DNA of 64,000 nucleotides, taken from Aeromicrobium endophyticum (GTDB taxonomy: Bacteria; Actinomycetota; Actinomycetes; Propionibacteriales; Nocardioidaceae). The stretch is taken from NCBI RefSeq assembly GCF_003586285.1, contig NZ_QUBR01000002.1:186001-250000 (forward strand), written 5' to 3'. Made by a program: the position numbers and the translations under genes. Shown here piece by piece: positions 45,150 to 54,219 of the stretch; position 1 is the stretch's first letter, and each line of letters opens with the position of its first letter. The notes below the pieces were generated by a model, which ran no database searches, was not told the origin of the DNA, and saw nothing but the letters and a program-made list of their open reading frames with translations.

Positions 45150-46067
45150 ATGTCCGTCCAACAATCCGTCGTCGCCGTGGTCGGACCCACCGCCTCGGGC
45201 AAGTCGTCGCTGGCCGTGCGCATCGCGCAGCGGCTCGGCGCGGCCGAGGTCGTCAACGTCGACTCGATGCAGCTCTACCGGGGCATGGACATCGGCACCG
45301 CCAAGCCGGACGCTGCCGAGCGCGCGGTCGTCCCGCACCACCTGTTCGACGTCCTCGACGTCACCGACACCGCGAGCGTCGCCGAGTTCCAGCAGCAGGC
45401 GCGCGCGGTCGTCGCAGACTGCCACGCCCGCGGCGTCACGCCCGTGCTGGTCGGCGGGTCGGCGCTGTACGTGCGCGCCGTCATCGACCGCCTCGACTTC
45501 CCGGGCACCGACCCGGACGTCCGCCAGCGCTGGGCCGACGAGCTGGCCCGGCGTGGCAGCCAGGCCCTGCACGACGAGCTGGCACGGCGCGACCCGGCGG
45601 CGGCCGCGCAGATCCTGCCGTCCAACAACCGCCGGATCGTCCGCGCGCTCGAGGTCGGCGAGCTGACGGGCCAGCCGTTCGTCGCCACGATGCCGCCCCT
45701 CGAGTCGATCTACGGCGACCTCGCGATGCTCGGGCTCGACGTGCCGCGCGACGTCCTCGAGCAGCGCCTGTCCGACCGGGTCGACCAGATGTGGGCCGAT
45801 GGCTTCGTGCAGGAGGTGCGGTCGCTGCTGCCTGCCGGCATCGAGGCCAGTCGCACGGCGTCGCGTGCCTTGGGGTACCAGCAGATCCTGGCGTTCCTGC
45901 GCGGCGAGATCAGCGAGGACGAAGCGCGTGAGCAGACCGTCACGGGCACGCGCAAGTTCGCCCGCCGGCAGGACCGGCTGTTCCGCAAGGACCCGCGCAT
46001 CCACTGGCTGCCGCACGACGCCGACGACCTGCTCGAGCGAGCCGTGAGCGTCGTCCTGTCGCAGTAA
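45150..46067 (+). CDS. miaA: tRNA dimethylallyltransferase
   Basis: Adds a dimethylallyl group to A37 of tRNAs reading UNN codons; MiaB then methylthiolates it. The 305-aa protein has P-loop VVGPTASGKSSLA, DSMQLYRGMDIGTAKP, HHLFDVLDVTD, LVGGSALYVRAVIDRLDFPG and RTASRALGYQQILAFLRGE, then TRKFARRQDRLFRKDPRIHWL. ATG 45150 has GGGAGG just upstream. First gene of the miaA-dapF-hflX run. Confidence 0.96.
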   Translation: MSVQQSVVAVVGPTASGKSSLAVRIAQRLGAAEVVNVDSMQLYRGMDIGTAKPDAAERAVVPHHLFDVLDVTDTASVAEFQQQARAVVADCHARGVTPVLVGGSALYVRAVIDRLDFPGTDPDVRQRWADELARRGSQALHDELARRDPAAAAQILPSNNRRIVRALEVGELTGQPFVATMPPLESIYGDLAMLGLDVPRDVLEQRLSDRVDQMWADGFVQEVRSLLPAGIEASRTASRALGYQQILAFLRGEISEDEAREQTVTGTRKFARRQDRLFRKDPRIHWLPHDADDLLERAVSVVLSQ

Positions 46068-46076
46068 GGTGGGGCC

Positions 46077-46973
46077 ATGACGTTCGCATGGCTCAAGGGG
46101 CACGGCACCGAGAACGACTTCGTGCTGCTCCCCGACCATGACGGCACGGTCCACGGTGATCTCGACGGCGCCTTCGTGGCCGCTCTGTGCCACCGGCGGC
46201 GCGGCATCGGGGCCGACGGCGTGCTGCGGGTCATCCGCACCGAGGCGCTGCGGCGCCGCGAGCCCGGCATCGACTCGGCCGCCGAGTGGTTCATGGACTA
46301 CCGCAACGCCGACGGCTCGATCAGCGAGATGTGCGGCAACGGCACGCGCGTGTTCGCGCTGCACCTGGCGCAGGAAGGCCTCGTCGACGCCACCCGGCCG
46401 TTCGCCATCGGCACCCGCGACGGCGACAAGCCGATGTCCTTTCGACAGGCTCAAGGGGCGGGGCGGTCGGCTCAAGGGGCGGGGCGGTCGGCTCAAGGGG
46501 CGGGGCTCGGTGATGCGATCAGCGTCGACATGGGGGTCCCTCAGGTGCGCGACGTCTCGAAGGTCACCGCCGCCGGAAATACGTGGGAGGCGCAGGACGT
46601 TCGTACAGGTAACCCCCACGCCGTGGCCTTCGTCGACCGGCTGGACGAGGTCGGCCCGTTGCTGACCGAGCCCGACTACGACCAGGCCGTGTACCCCGAC
46701 GGCGTCAACATCGAGTTCGTCGTCCGCGAGGGCGAGCGTCACGTGGCGATGCGCGTGCACGAGCGCGGTGCGGGGGAGACGCGCTCGTGCGGCACCGGTG
46801 CCTGTGCGGTGGCCGTGGCCACCGCGGTGGCCGATGGTGCCGAGCGACCGGTCACCTACCGGGTCGACGTCCCCGGCGGCACGCTGCACGTGACGTACGA
46901 CGCCGACGACCACATCACACTCACCGGCCCTGCCGAGATCATCGCCCGGGGCACCATGGATTGGACTGCATGA
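46077..46973 (+). CDS. dapF: Diaminopimelate epimerase (with repeat-derived insertion)
   Basis: Converts LL- to meso-diaminopimelate, the cell-wall and lysine precursor. The two catalytic cysteines are in MCGNGTRVFAL and RSCGTGACAVAVATAVADG, and the N-terminus FAWLKGHGTENDFVLLPD is typical. Residues about 121-144 (SFRQAQGAGRSAQGAGRSAQGAG) are encoded by an imperfect 21-bp tandem repeat and are foreign to the family. They sit between the two halves of the enzyme, where a loop should tolerate insertion. At 298 aa it is longer than usual by about this amount. The stop overlaps hflX as ATGA. Confidence 0.93.
   Translation: MTFAWLKGHGTENDFVLLPDHDGTVHGDLDGAFVAALCHRRRGIGADGVLRVIRTEALRRREPGIDSAAEWFMDYRNADGSISEMCGNGTRVFALHLAQEGLVDATRPFAIGTRDGDKPMSFRQAQGAGRSAQGAGRSAQGAGLGDAISVDMGVPQVRDVSKVTAAGNTWEAQDVRTGNPHAVAFVDRLDEVGPLLTEPDYDQAVYPDGVNIEFVVREGERHVAMRVHERGAGETRSCGTGACAVAVATAVADGAERPVTYRVDVPGGTLHVTYDADDHITLTGPAEIIARGTMDWTA
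46441..46508. repeat. In-frame tandem repeat inside dapF
   Basis: A REP-like head TTCGACAGGCTCA (46441-46453) leads into 21-bp units GGCTCAAGGGGCGGGGCGGTC at 46448-46468 and 46469-46489 and a partial third at 46490-46505. Because the unit is a multiple of three, the frame stays open. The same head occurs at 46981 and a palindromic relative at 57211. Confidence 0.85.
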
Positions 46974-48382
46974 CCGACACTTCGACAGGCTCAGTGGGCG
47001 GAGCGACCGACCAGCCGCAGGGCACCGAGGGGCTCGACCTCGAGGAGCGCCACTCGCTGCGCCGCGTCGTCAACCTGCGCACCGAGCTCGAGGACATCAC
47101 CGAGGTCGAGTACCGGCAGCTGCGACTCGAGCGGGTCGTCCTGGTCGGCGTCTGGACCGAGGGCACCGTCGAGGACGCCGAGAACTCGATGGCCGAGCTC
47201 AAGCTGCTGGCCGAGACCGCCGGCTCCGAGGTGCTCGACGCGCTGATCCAGCGCCGCCAGAAGCCAGACCCCGCCACCTACATCGGCTCGGGCAAGGTCG
47301 AGGACCTCCGCGCCACGGTCGAGGCCACCGGCGCCGACACCATCATCTGTGACGGCGCCCTGGCGCCCAGCCAGCTGCGCAACCTCGAGGACAAGTGCAA
47401 GGTCAAGGTCGTCGACCGCACGGCCCTGATCCTCGACATCTTCGCCCAGCACGCCAAGAGCAAGGAGGGCAAGGCGCAGGTCGAGCTCGCCCAGCTGCAG
47501 TACCAGACGCAGCGCCTGCGCGGCTGGGGCGGCAACCTCTCGCGCCAGGCCGGTGGTCAGGCCGCGGGCGGCGAGGGCATCGGCGGACGCGGTCCGGGTG
47601 AGACCAAGCTCGAGACCGACCGCCGTCGCATCCAGATGAAGATGACCAAGCTGCGCCGCGAGCTCAAGGAGCTGGGCAAGGCCCGCGAGACCAAGAAGGG
47701 CAACCGTCAGCGCCACGAGATCCCGTCGGTGTCGATCGCGGGCTACACCAACGCCGGCAAGTCGAGCCTGCTCAACCGGCTCACCGATGCCGGGGTGCTC
47801 GTCGAGAACGCCCTGTTCGCGACGCTCGACCCCACCACGCGGCGTACCCAGACGTCCGACGGTCGCGTCTACACGCTGTCCGACACGGTCGGCCTGGTGC
47901 GCAACCTGCCCCACCAGCTCGTCGAGGCCTTCCGGTCGACGCTCGAGGAGGTCGCCGAGTCCGACCTGATCCTGCACGTCGTCGACGGTTCCGACCCCGA
48001 CCCCGAGGGCCAGATCGCGGCCGTGCGCCAGGTGATCCTCGAGGCGGGGGCCGCCGAGGTGCCCGAGATCATCGTGATCAACAAGGTCGACGCGGCCGAC
48101 CCGCTGGTCGTCAAGCAGCTGCTGGTGCGCGAGCCGCACGCCGTCGTCGTCAGCGCCCACACGGGCGAGGGCATCGACGAGCTGCTCAGCGCGATCGAGG
48201 CCGACCTGCCGCAGCCGTCGAGCCGCATCGACGTCGTGCTGCCGTACGCGCGGGGCGACCTGCTCAACCAGATCCACACGCAGGGCGAGATCGAGTCGCT
48301 CGACCACGAGGGCGATGGCACGCACGTCGTCGCCCGGGTCAACGGCGCGCTGGCCAGCGAGCTGGAGCCCTTCGCCGTCTGA
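46970..48382 (+). CDS. hflX: GTPase HflX
   Basis: Ribosome-associated GTPase that splits stalled ribosomes under stress. The 470-aa protein has the HflX N-terminal domain (LVGVWTEGTVEDAENSMAEL, PDPATYIGSGKVEDL, CDGALAPSQLRNLE), the glycine-rich GGRGPGETKLETDRRRI linker, then G1 GYTNAGKSSLLN, G3 DTVGLVRNLPH and G4 NKVD. Its first residues MTDTSTGSVGGATDQ are encoded by a copy of the TTCGACAGGCTCA repeat head. Coupled to dapF by ATGA. Confidence 0.95.
   Translation: MTDTSTGSVGGATDQPQGTEGLDLEERHSLRRVVNLRTELEDITEVEYRQLRLERVVLVGVWTEGTVEDAENSMAELKLLAETAGSEVLDALIQRRQKPDPATYIGSGKVEDLRATVEATGADTIICDGALAPSQLRNLEDKCKVKVVDRTALILDIFAQHAKSKEGKAQVELAQLQYQTQRLRGWGGNLSRQAGGQAAGGEGIGGRGPGETKLETDRRRIQMKMTKLRRELKELGKARETKKGNRQRHEIPSVSIAGYTNAGKSSLLNRLTDAGVLVENALFATLDPTTRRTQTSDGRVYTLSDTVGLVRNLPHQLVEAFRSTLEEVAESDLILHVVDGSDPDPEGQIAAVRQVILEAGAAEVPEIIVINKVDAADPLVVKQLLVREPHAVVVSAHTGEGIDELLSAIEADLPQPSSRIDVVLPYARGDLLNQIHTQGEIESLDHEGDGTHVVARVNGALASELEPFAV
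46981..46993. repeat. REP-like repeat head inside hflX start
   Basis: TTCGACAGGCTCA, identical to the head at 46441-46453 in dapF, encodes part of the variable N-terminus of HflX (codons 4-8). Confidence 0.6.
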
Positions 48383-48409
48383 ACGGGTCGTGATCTCGCG
48401 CCGGGCCGG

Positions 48410-49504
48410 TCACCGACCGCCCAGCAGCGTGCCGGTGGCCAGGCCGGTGGCCGTCCGTGCGGCGACGACGACCCAGACAGTCACGAGCGCGATCAGCAGG
48501 GCGCCCGCGACGTGCGCGAGCACGAGCGATCCGGTGGCCGTCGCCACCGCCGACATGCCGGTCACCACGGTCCCGAGCGGAAACGTGAACGACCACCACG
48601 TGAGGGCGAACGGCAGGCCGGCGCGCGCCGTTCGAGCGGTCACCACCGTCGCGACGACGAGCCAGACGAGCGCGGCGGCCAGCACCGGCACGCCGTATGC
48701 GAGCGCCACCGTGCGCCACGGACCGCCGGCCTGCTCGCCCAGGGCGTGCGCGGCGGTCACGCTCTGCCCCACCGGGCCCAGCACGATGAAGAGGGTCGGC
48801 ACGGACGTCGCGGGACCCAGGTGGGCGCGGAGCGTCCGGCCGACGACGACCGCCAGCAGCGGAGCGCTCGCGACACCGGCAGCGACGAACAGCGCGAAGC
48901 AGACCCCGATCATCCAGTCCCTGTGGTCGGGCGCCAGGTGGGGGACGAGCAGGGCGCCCGTCGTGGCGCTGACCATGGGCGGCACGACCGGCATCAGCCA
49001 GCCGCCGAACGCCGGTCCGTCGTACCGGTCCGCGCCGCTCCAGGTGCGGCGCGGGATCGTGAGCAGCGTCCAGACGCCCAGGGCGCTGCCGGACGACCAC
49101 AGGACGGCGTCGAGGGCGAGCGCTGGACCGGCACCGATGAGGTCGGTGCCGACCAGCAGGCTCCCGGCGCCGACGGTCATGAGGGCCATGGCGGGAGCAC
49201 CGTAGAAGTGGCTCGTCACGGGATCGTCGAGGTGGCCGCGTGCCGTGAGCGGGTGCACCAACCACTGCGCGAGGGAGGCGACGGTGACAGCGAGCAGCAG
49301 CGCGGCGGCGAGCAGCCACACGCCCGCGGCGACGGCACGCGCAGCGGCAGGGTCGACGGGCAGGGCGCCGGTCGGCAGGGTGACGGTCGCCGTGGCCACG
49401 ATGCCGGTGCCCATGACCCACGTGAACCAATGGGGCCCGACGTGCTCGAGGACGCCGGGGCCCGCGCTCGTGACGGTCGGCGGTGCGGTGGTCCGGGTGG
49501 TCAT
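48410..49504 (-). CDS. TDT-family (TehA/SLAC1-like) transporter
   Basis: A 364-aa protein with ten predicted membrane helices, of the tellurite-resistance/dicarboxylate transporter family. The N-terminal HVGPHWFTWVMGTGIVATA is the family signature; other helices include FGGWLMPVVPPMVSATTGALL and LPFALTWWSFTFPLGTVVTGM (the conserved WWSFTFPxG). Substrates in the family include malate, sulfite and other anions; it cannot be chosen here. Divergent from a LysR gene that probably controls it. Confidence 0.85.
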   Translation of the reverse strand: MTTRTTAPPTVTSAGPGVLEHVGPHWFTWVMGTGIVATATVTLPTGALPVDPAAARAVAAGVWLLAAALLLAVTVASLAQWLVHPLTARGHLDDPVTSHFYGAPAMALMTVGAGSLLVGTDLIGAGPALALDAVLWSSGSALGVWTLLTIPRRTWSGADRYDGPAFGGWLMPVVPPMVSATTGALLVPHLAPDHRDWMIGVCFALFVAAGVASAPLLAVVVGRTLRAHLGPATSVPTLFIVLGPVGQSVTAAHALGEQAGGPWRTVALAYGVPVLAAALVWLVVATVVTARTARAGLPFALTWWSFTFPLGTVVTGMSAVATATGSLVLAHVAGALLIALVTVWVVVAARTATGLATGTLLGGR

Positions 49505-49546
49505 GCCTCCACGGTGGCCGACGTCGGGAGGACCGGGTAGACGGCA

Positions 49547-49560
49547 GATGCACGTGCATC
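49547..49560. promoter_or_regulatory. Candidate LysR operator
   Basis: GATGCACGTGCATC is a perfect 14-bp palindrome midway between the divergent transporter and LysR starts. ATGCA-N2-TGCAT type symmetry suits a LysR-family or similar dimer site. Confidence 0.55.
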
Positions 49561-49597
49561 CACAGGCCGACCCTGTGGGCGGCGTAGCGTGGGGGCT

Positions 49598-50524
49598 GTG
49601 TCCCTGAGCCCCCACCTGCCGGACGTGTCGGCCCTCGCGCTGCTCGTCGAGGTCGCGCGCCTCGGAAGCATCGGTGCTGCGGCCCGGGCGCAGGGCACGA
49701 CGCAGCAGGCGGCGTCCGAGCGGCTGCGGTCGCTCGAGACCCAGGTCGGCTTCTCGGTGCTGCAGCGCGGACCCCGTGGCTCGACGCTGACGGCGTCCGG
49801 AACCGTGCTGGTGGGCTGGGCCTCTCGCCTGCTCGAGGTCGCCGAGGAGGTCGACGGAGCGATCTCGACGCTGCGCGACGACAGCGGCCGAGAGCTGCAC
49901 GTGGCCGCCAGCATGACGATCGCCGAGCACCTGGTGCCGCGGTGGCTGGTCCTCCTGAGGCAGCGGCAGGTGCGCGAGGGCGTGACGCCGACGACCGTGA
50001 GCCTGCAGGCGGCCAACAGCCGCGCCGTCGTCGAGGCCGTCGTCGACGGTCGCGCGGACGTCGGGTTCGTCGAGGGCAGCGCGACACCCCGGTCGCTGGC
50101 CTCGCTCGACCTGGGCGGCGACGAGCTGGTGCTCGTCGTCGGCCCGACGTCCCCGCTGGCCGCGGCTCGCCGTCCGTTGTCGCCGCACCAGGTGGCCGAG
50201 CTGGTGCTGACCAGCCGCGAGCCCGGCTCGGGCACCCGCGACGTCGTCGAGCAGGCGCTGGCTGGGCACGGTCTGTCGATGGCGCCGCCGGAGGCCGAGC
50301 TCACGACGTCGTCGGCCGTGCGGTCGTCGGTGCGCGCCGGGGGAGCGCCGGCCTTCCTCAGCTCGCTGGTCGTCGAGGGTGATCTCGCGACGGGCGACCT
50401 CGTGGTGGTGGCGACCGAGGGGCTCGACCTGCGCCGCACGTTCAGGGCGGTCTGGAACGGCCGCGCAGCACCACCGGCCGGGCCCGTGCGCGAGCTGCTC
50501 GGCCTCGCGACCGTCGGGTCGTGA
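49598..50524 (+). CDS. LysR-family transcriptional regulator
   Basis: A 308-aa regulator with an N-terminal winged helix (LALLVEVARLGSIGAAARAQGTTQQAASERLRSLETQVGFSVLQRGPRGSTLTASG) and a C-terminal ligand-binding domain (LHVAASMTIAEHLVPRWL, ADVGFVEGSA, LVLVVGPTSPLA, EPGSGTRDVVEQAL). GTG 49598 is used; GTG 49589 is possible. It likely senses the substrate of the divergent transporter. Confidence 0.9.
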   Translation: MSLSPHLPDVSALALLVEVARLGSIGAAARAQGTTQQAASERLRSLETQVGFSVLQRGPRGSTLTASGTVLVGWASRLLEVAEEVDGAISTLRDDSGRELHVAASMTIAEHLVPRWLVLLRQRQVREGVTPTTVSLQAANSRAVVEAVVDGRADVGFVEGSATPRSLASLDLGGDELVLVVGPTSPLAAARRPLSPHQVAELVLTSREPGSGTRDVVEQALAGHGLSMAPPEAELTTSSAVRSSVRAGGAPAFLSSLVVEGDLATGDLVVVATEGLDLRRTFRAVWNGRAAPPAGPVRELLGLATVGS

Positions 50525-50586
50525 CCGGTCCAACCGGTTGTGGACGGCCTGATCGGCGCCGCCGGTCGGCCGGATAGCCTTCGGGG

Positions 50587-52515
50587 ATGCCCTCGATCCG
50601 CGACGTCCTCCACGCCGCCGTCGAGGCCGTCGGCGGCGAAGACCGTCCTGGCCAGATCGAGATGGCCGAGGCCGTCGAGCACGCCCTCGACAGCGGCGAG
50701 CACCTGCTCGTGCAGGCCGGCACCGGCACCGGCAAGTCGCTGGGCTACCTGGTGCCCAGCCTGCTGCACGGCAAGCGGGTCGTCGTGGCCACGGCCACGC
50801 TCAACCTGCAGCACCAGCTGGTCGAGCGCGACATCCCGGCACTGAAGGACGCAGCCCGCAAGACCCTCGACAAGGTGCCCCACCACGCAGTCGTCAAGGG
50901 CCGCGGCAACTACGCCTGCCTGCACCGCGTCCGCGAGGGTGCGCCCGACGACCAGGGCACGCTCGTCGAGATCCCCGACGGGTCGCTCGGCGCCGAGGTC
51001 GTCGAGCTGCGCGAGTGGGCCGAGGAGCAGGCCAAGGGCGGCCACACGGGTGACCGCGACTCCGCCCCGGCGCACAACGAGCGGGCGTGGCGGCAGGTCA
51101 GCGTCAACCACCGTGAGTGCCTGGGCGCCTCGCGGTGTGCCCACGCGCTCGAGTGCTTCGCCGAGCTGGCCCGCGAGGACGCCCAGACCGCCCAGGTCGT
51201 CGTCACGAACCACGCCCTGCTCGCGATCGACGCCATCGACGGCGTGCCGATGCTGCCCGAGTACGACGCCGTGGTCGTCGACGAGGCGCACGAGCTCGCG
51301 GCCCGCGTCACGCAGGCCTCGACCGACGAGCTCGACCCGGTCATCGTCGAGCGCGCGGCGCGTCGTGCCCGTGCACGCATCAGCTCAGGCGAGGGCGACG
51401 ACCTCACCGACGCCTCCGACGCGCTCGCCGACATCCTCGCGCGCACCGAGGCCGGACGCATCGACGAGCTGCCGCAGCCGCTGCACGCCGTGCTCGCCCT
51501 CGTGCGCGACAGCGCACGCTCGTGCCTCTCGGCCTTTCCGAAGGAGGACAAGAGCGAGCCCGACGCCGCCCTGCAGCAGGCGCGCGGCATGGTCGACGAC
51601 GTCCGCAAGATCGCCGAGCGCATGGCCGCCAAGATCGAGACCGACGTGCTCTGGATCAGCGACAACCGCGGCAACAAGCAGCTGCACATCGCGCCGATCG
51701 ACGTGTCGGGAGCCCTGCGCGACAAGCTCTTCGGCGACAAGACCGTCGTGCTCACCAGCGCGACGCTCAAGCTCGGCGGCGGCTTCGAGCCCGTCGCACG
51801 CTCGCTCGGGCTGTGGGGCGACGACCCGCCCTGGACGTCCCTCGACGTCGGCTCGCCGTTCGACTACGGCAAGCAGGGGATGCTCTACGTCGCACGGCAC
51901 CTGCCGGCGCCCGGTCGCGACGGCCTCGAAGAGGCGCAGATCGCCGAGATCACCGACCTGATCGAGGCCGCCGGCGGTCGGACCCTCGGCCTGTTCTCGT
52001 CACGCCGTGGGGCGGAGAAGGCCGCCGAAGAGGTGCGCGAGCGGCTGCCCGACCTCGACATCTGGTGCCAGGGCGACGCCCAGCTGCCCGAGCTGGCCCG
52101 GCGCTTCGCCGAGACGCCCAGCTCGTGCCTGTTCGGCACCCTCAGCCTGTGGCAGGGCGTCGACCTGCCGGGCGACACCTGCCAGCTGGTCATCATCGAC
52201 CGCATCCCGTTCCCGCGGCCCGACGACCCGCTCATGAGCGCGCGCCAGCGCCTGGTCGAGAAGCGCGGCGGCAACGGGTTCATGACCGTCGCCGCCCAGC
52301 ACGCCGCGCTGCTGCTCGCGCAGGGCACCGGGAGACTCATCCGGCGCAGCACCGACCGCGGGGTCGTGGCCGTCCTCGACCCGCGGGTCGTCACGGCGCG
52401 GTACGGCTCGTTCCTGACCGCGTCGATGCCCGACATGTGGCGCACGACCGATCGCGACACCGCTCTGGCGGCGCTCCGGCGGCTCGATCAGTCCGCCCGT
52501 GGCACATCCGGCTGA
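50587..52515 (+). CDS. dinG: ATP-dependent DNA helicase, DinG/Rad3 (XPD-like) family
   Basis: A 642-aa superfamily 2 helicase with an iron-sulfur cluster. Motif I is VQAGTGTGKSLGYLVP, motif II VVVDEAHEL, motif III LTSATL and motif VI AQGTGRLIRRSTDRGVVAVLDPR. Four Cys between motifs I and II (NYACLHR, HRECLGASRCAHALECF) ligate the 4Fe-4S cluster. It unwinds 5'-3' and acts on damaged or structured DNA. It stands close to hflX and lexA, but I see no LexA box in its short upstream gap. Confidence 0.92.
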   Translation: MPSIRDVLHAAVEAVGGEDRPGQIEMAEAVEHALDSGEHLLVQAGTGTGKSLGYLVPSLLHGKRVVVATATLNLQHQLVERDIPALKDAARKTLDKVPHHAVVKGRGNYACLHRVREGAPDDQGTLVEIPDGSLGAEVVELREWAEEQAKGGHTGDRDSAPAHNERAWRQVSVNHRECLGASRCAHALECFAELAREDAQTAQVVVTNHALLAIDAIDGVPMLPEYDAVVVDEAHELAARVTQASTDELDPVIVERAARRARARISSGEGDDLTDASDALADILARTEAGRIDELPQPLHAVLALVRDSARSCLSAFPKEDKSEPDAALQQARGMVDDVRKIAERMAAKIETDVLWISDNRGNKQLHIAPIDVSGALRDKLFGDKTVVLTSATLKLGGGFEPVARSLGLWGDDPPWTSLDVGSPFDYGKQGMLYVARHLPAPGRDGLEEAQIAEITDLIEAAGGRTLGLFSSRRGAEKAAEEVRERLPDLDIWCQGDAQLPELARRFAETPSSCLFGTLSLWQGVDLPGDTCQLVIIDRIPFPRPDDPLMSARQRLVEKRGGNGFMTVAAQHAALLLAQGTGRLIRRSTDRGVVAVLDPRVVTARYGSFLTASMPDMWRTTDRDTALAALRRLDQSARGTSG

Positions 52516-52555
52516 TATTCTCATCAGGCTGTCCACCTAGACCCCCGGGGATTCC

Positions 52556-54142
52556 ATGAAGTTTCGCGTCGCTCTGCTCGTGCCTGCCGTGGGGGCTCTG
52601 GTCGCCGGGCTGCTGGTCGCCTCGCCCGCCGAGGCCGCCAGGTCACAGGTCATCACCGGCACCATCACCGGACCGGGCGGCGCCGGCAGCGTCGGACCCA
52701 TCCGCGTCGACCTCGTCGAGGTCGTGCGTGGCGGCAACACCAAGGTCGTCCGCTCCGCCACCGGGCTCGCCGACGGCGGCTCGTACTCGTTCACGGTGTC
52801 GCTGAACGGCAAGAAGAAGCGCAACAAGGCCTCCAAGCCCTACCGTCTGCGCATCTCGGCGCCGGCGGCGACCGGTGGCTCGCGATCGTGGTACTGGCGC
52901 GGCCGCAACGGCGCCCCGGCCGGCGGCGGGCGCCACATGCGCGACGCCTCGGTCGTCACGGCCACCAAGGGCGGCGCCTTCCGCGCCGACTTCCGCTACT
53001 CCTCGATCTCCGGCACTGCCCCCCAGGGCGCCCAGATCACCGTGGCCGGCGCGCCCGCTACCTACAAGGGCGGACGCGACGCGCGCCGCGAGCTCGACAT
53101 GCCCGGCTGCGCCAACGTCTTCGCCACCAGCACGGTCACCAACGGCACCTACCGCGCCGACTTCCTGCCTTACCTGCCGGGCGACAAGCGCTACATGGTC
53201 GCGGTGCGCGTCGGCAGCGACGAGCGCTGGAACAACACGTACGGCAGCTGCTTCGACGTCCAGGACTACCGCTACTCGCGCAACAACATGCTCGCGCTCG
53301 AGCCGGCCGGGCTGACCTACCCGGTCACCGCCGGCGCGACCGGCAACACGCTGGTCGTCGGCGGCAAGTTCACGGGCTTCAAGGCCACGGCCCAGGGCGA
53401 CCGCTGGGTGAGCCTGCGCGAGGCACAGCCGGCCGTGGCCATCCTCGACTCGCCCGTCGTCGCCGAGAAGAGGCTCGAGGCCACCGGCACGACGACCTTC
53501 GGAGACCTGCCCCCGGGCCGCTACTACGTCGAGCTGGGTCGTCGCACGGGCTGCGCCGACTGGTACCCGAGCCGCTACTCCAACAACAACACGTACTTCA
53601 AGGGTCTCGACCGCAGCGCCGAGCGGTGGAAGACCTTCCCGTACCTCAGCAAGCTGCAGGGCAACCGCAAGTCTGGCCTCGAGCGCAGGGCGCGCGAGGT
53701 CCAGCCCAACCCGGCGACCGACGCTGCCCAGGGCAAGCGTCCCGGCGGTGCGGCCGGCTGGATGTACCGCACCCACTGCAAGGCGCTCGGCTACGGCCGG
53801 GTCTCGACGATCGACATCGCCGGCACCGGTACGAGCAACCGCATCTCGCTGCGCTCCAAGCGCGGTGCAGTGGTCAAGGGTCACGTCAGCCGGGCCAAGG
53901 GGCGCACCAACAAGGAGATGCTGGTGACGCTGTCGTCCACCGACGGCAAGCGGGTGCTGCGCACCGACCTGACCGACGGCGGCGGCAACTTCTACGTCGC
54001 TGGCCTTGCTCCGGGTCGCTACAAGATCTCGGTGAACGCCGACTCGTGGCGCGGCATCGGCAAGAAGTTCAAGGGCAGGCAGTTCATCACGGTCAAGGCC
54101 GGTCGCACGCGCAACGCGGGCAACCTGCGCTTCACCGACTGA
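52556..54142 (+). CDS. Large secreted protein of unknown function (paralogue 1)
   Basis: A 528-aa exported protein: signal peptide VALLVPAVGALVAGLLVASPAEA, then beta-rich repeats resembling carboxypeptidase-regulatory or Cna-B-like domains (VGPIRVDLVEVVRGGNTKVV, GSYSFTVSL; later EMLVTLSSTDGKRVLRTDLTDGGGNFYVAGLAPGRYKISV). A conserved block near residue 319 reads PPGRYYVELGRRTGCADWYP followed by an Asn-rich NTYFKG. Basic overall. The next gene encodes a relative of similar design. Probably a surface or cell-wall protein; no catalytic motif seen. Confidence 0.8.
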   Translation: MKFRVALLVPAVGALVAGLLVASPAEAARSQVITGTITGPGGAGSVGPIRVDLVEVVRGGNTKVVRSATGLADGGSYSFTVSLNGKKKRNKASKPYRLRISAPAATGGSRSWYWRGRNGAPAGGGRHMRDASVVTATKGGAFRADFRYSSISGTAPQGAQITVAGAPATYKGGRDARRELDMPGCANVFATSTVTNGTYRADFLPYLPGDKRYMVAVRVGSDERWNNTYGSCFDVQDYRYSRNNMLALEPAGLTYPVTAGATGNTLVVGGKFTGFKATAQGDRWVSLREAQPAVAILDSPVVAEKRLEATGTTTFGDLPPGRYYVELGRRTGCADWYPSRYSNNNTYFKGLDRSAERWKTFPYLSKLQGNRKSGLERRAREVQPNPATDAAQGKRPGGAAGWMYRTHCKALGYGRVSTIDIAGTGTSNRISLRSKRGAVVKGHVSRAKGRTNKEMLVTLSSTDGKRVLRTDLTDGGGNFYVAGLAPGRYKISVNADSWRGIGKKFKGRQFITVKAGRTRNAGNLRFTD

Positions 54143-54219
54143 GCCCACGATTCGTCCCCCGAGACACGCCTTCGGTACAGTGAGACGCTGTCTGCCATCG
54201 ACGTTTCTCGGGGGAACGA

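Noticed and set aside
50525..50586. ACCGGT...ACCGGTT symmetry upstream of dinG as a possible LexA box
   Set aside because: It lacks the GAAC and GTTC half-sites, so it is not an SOS box.
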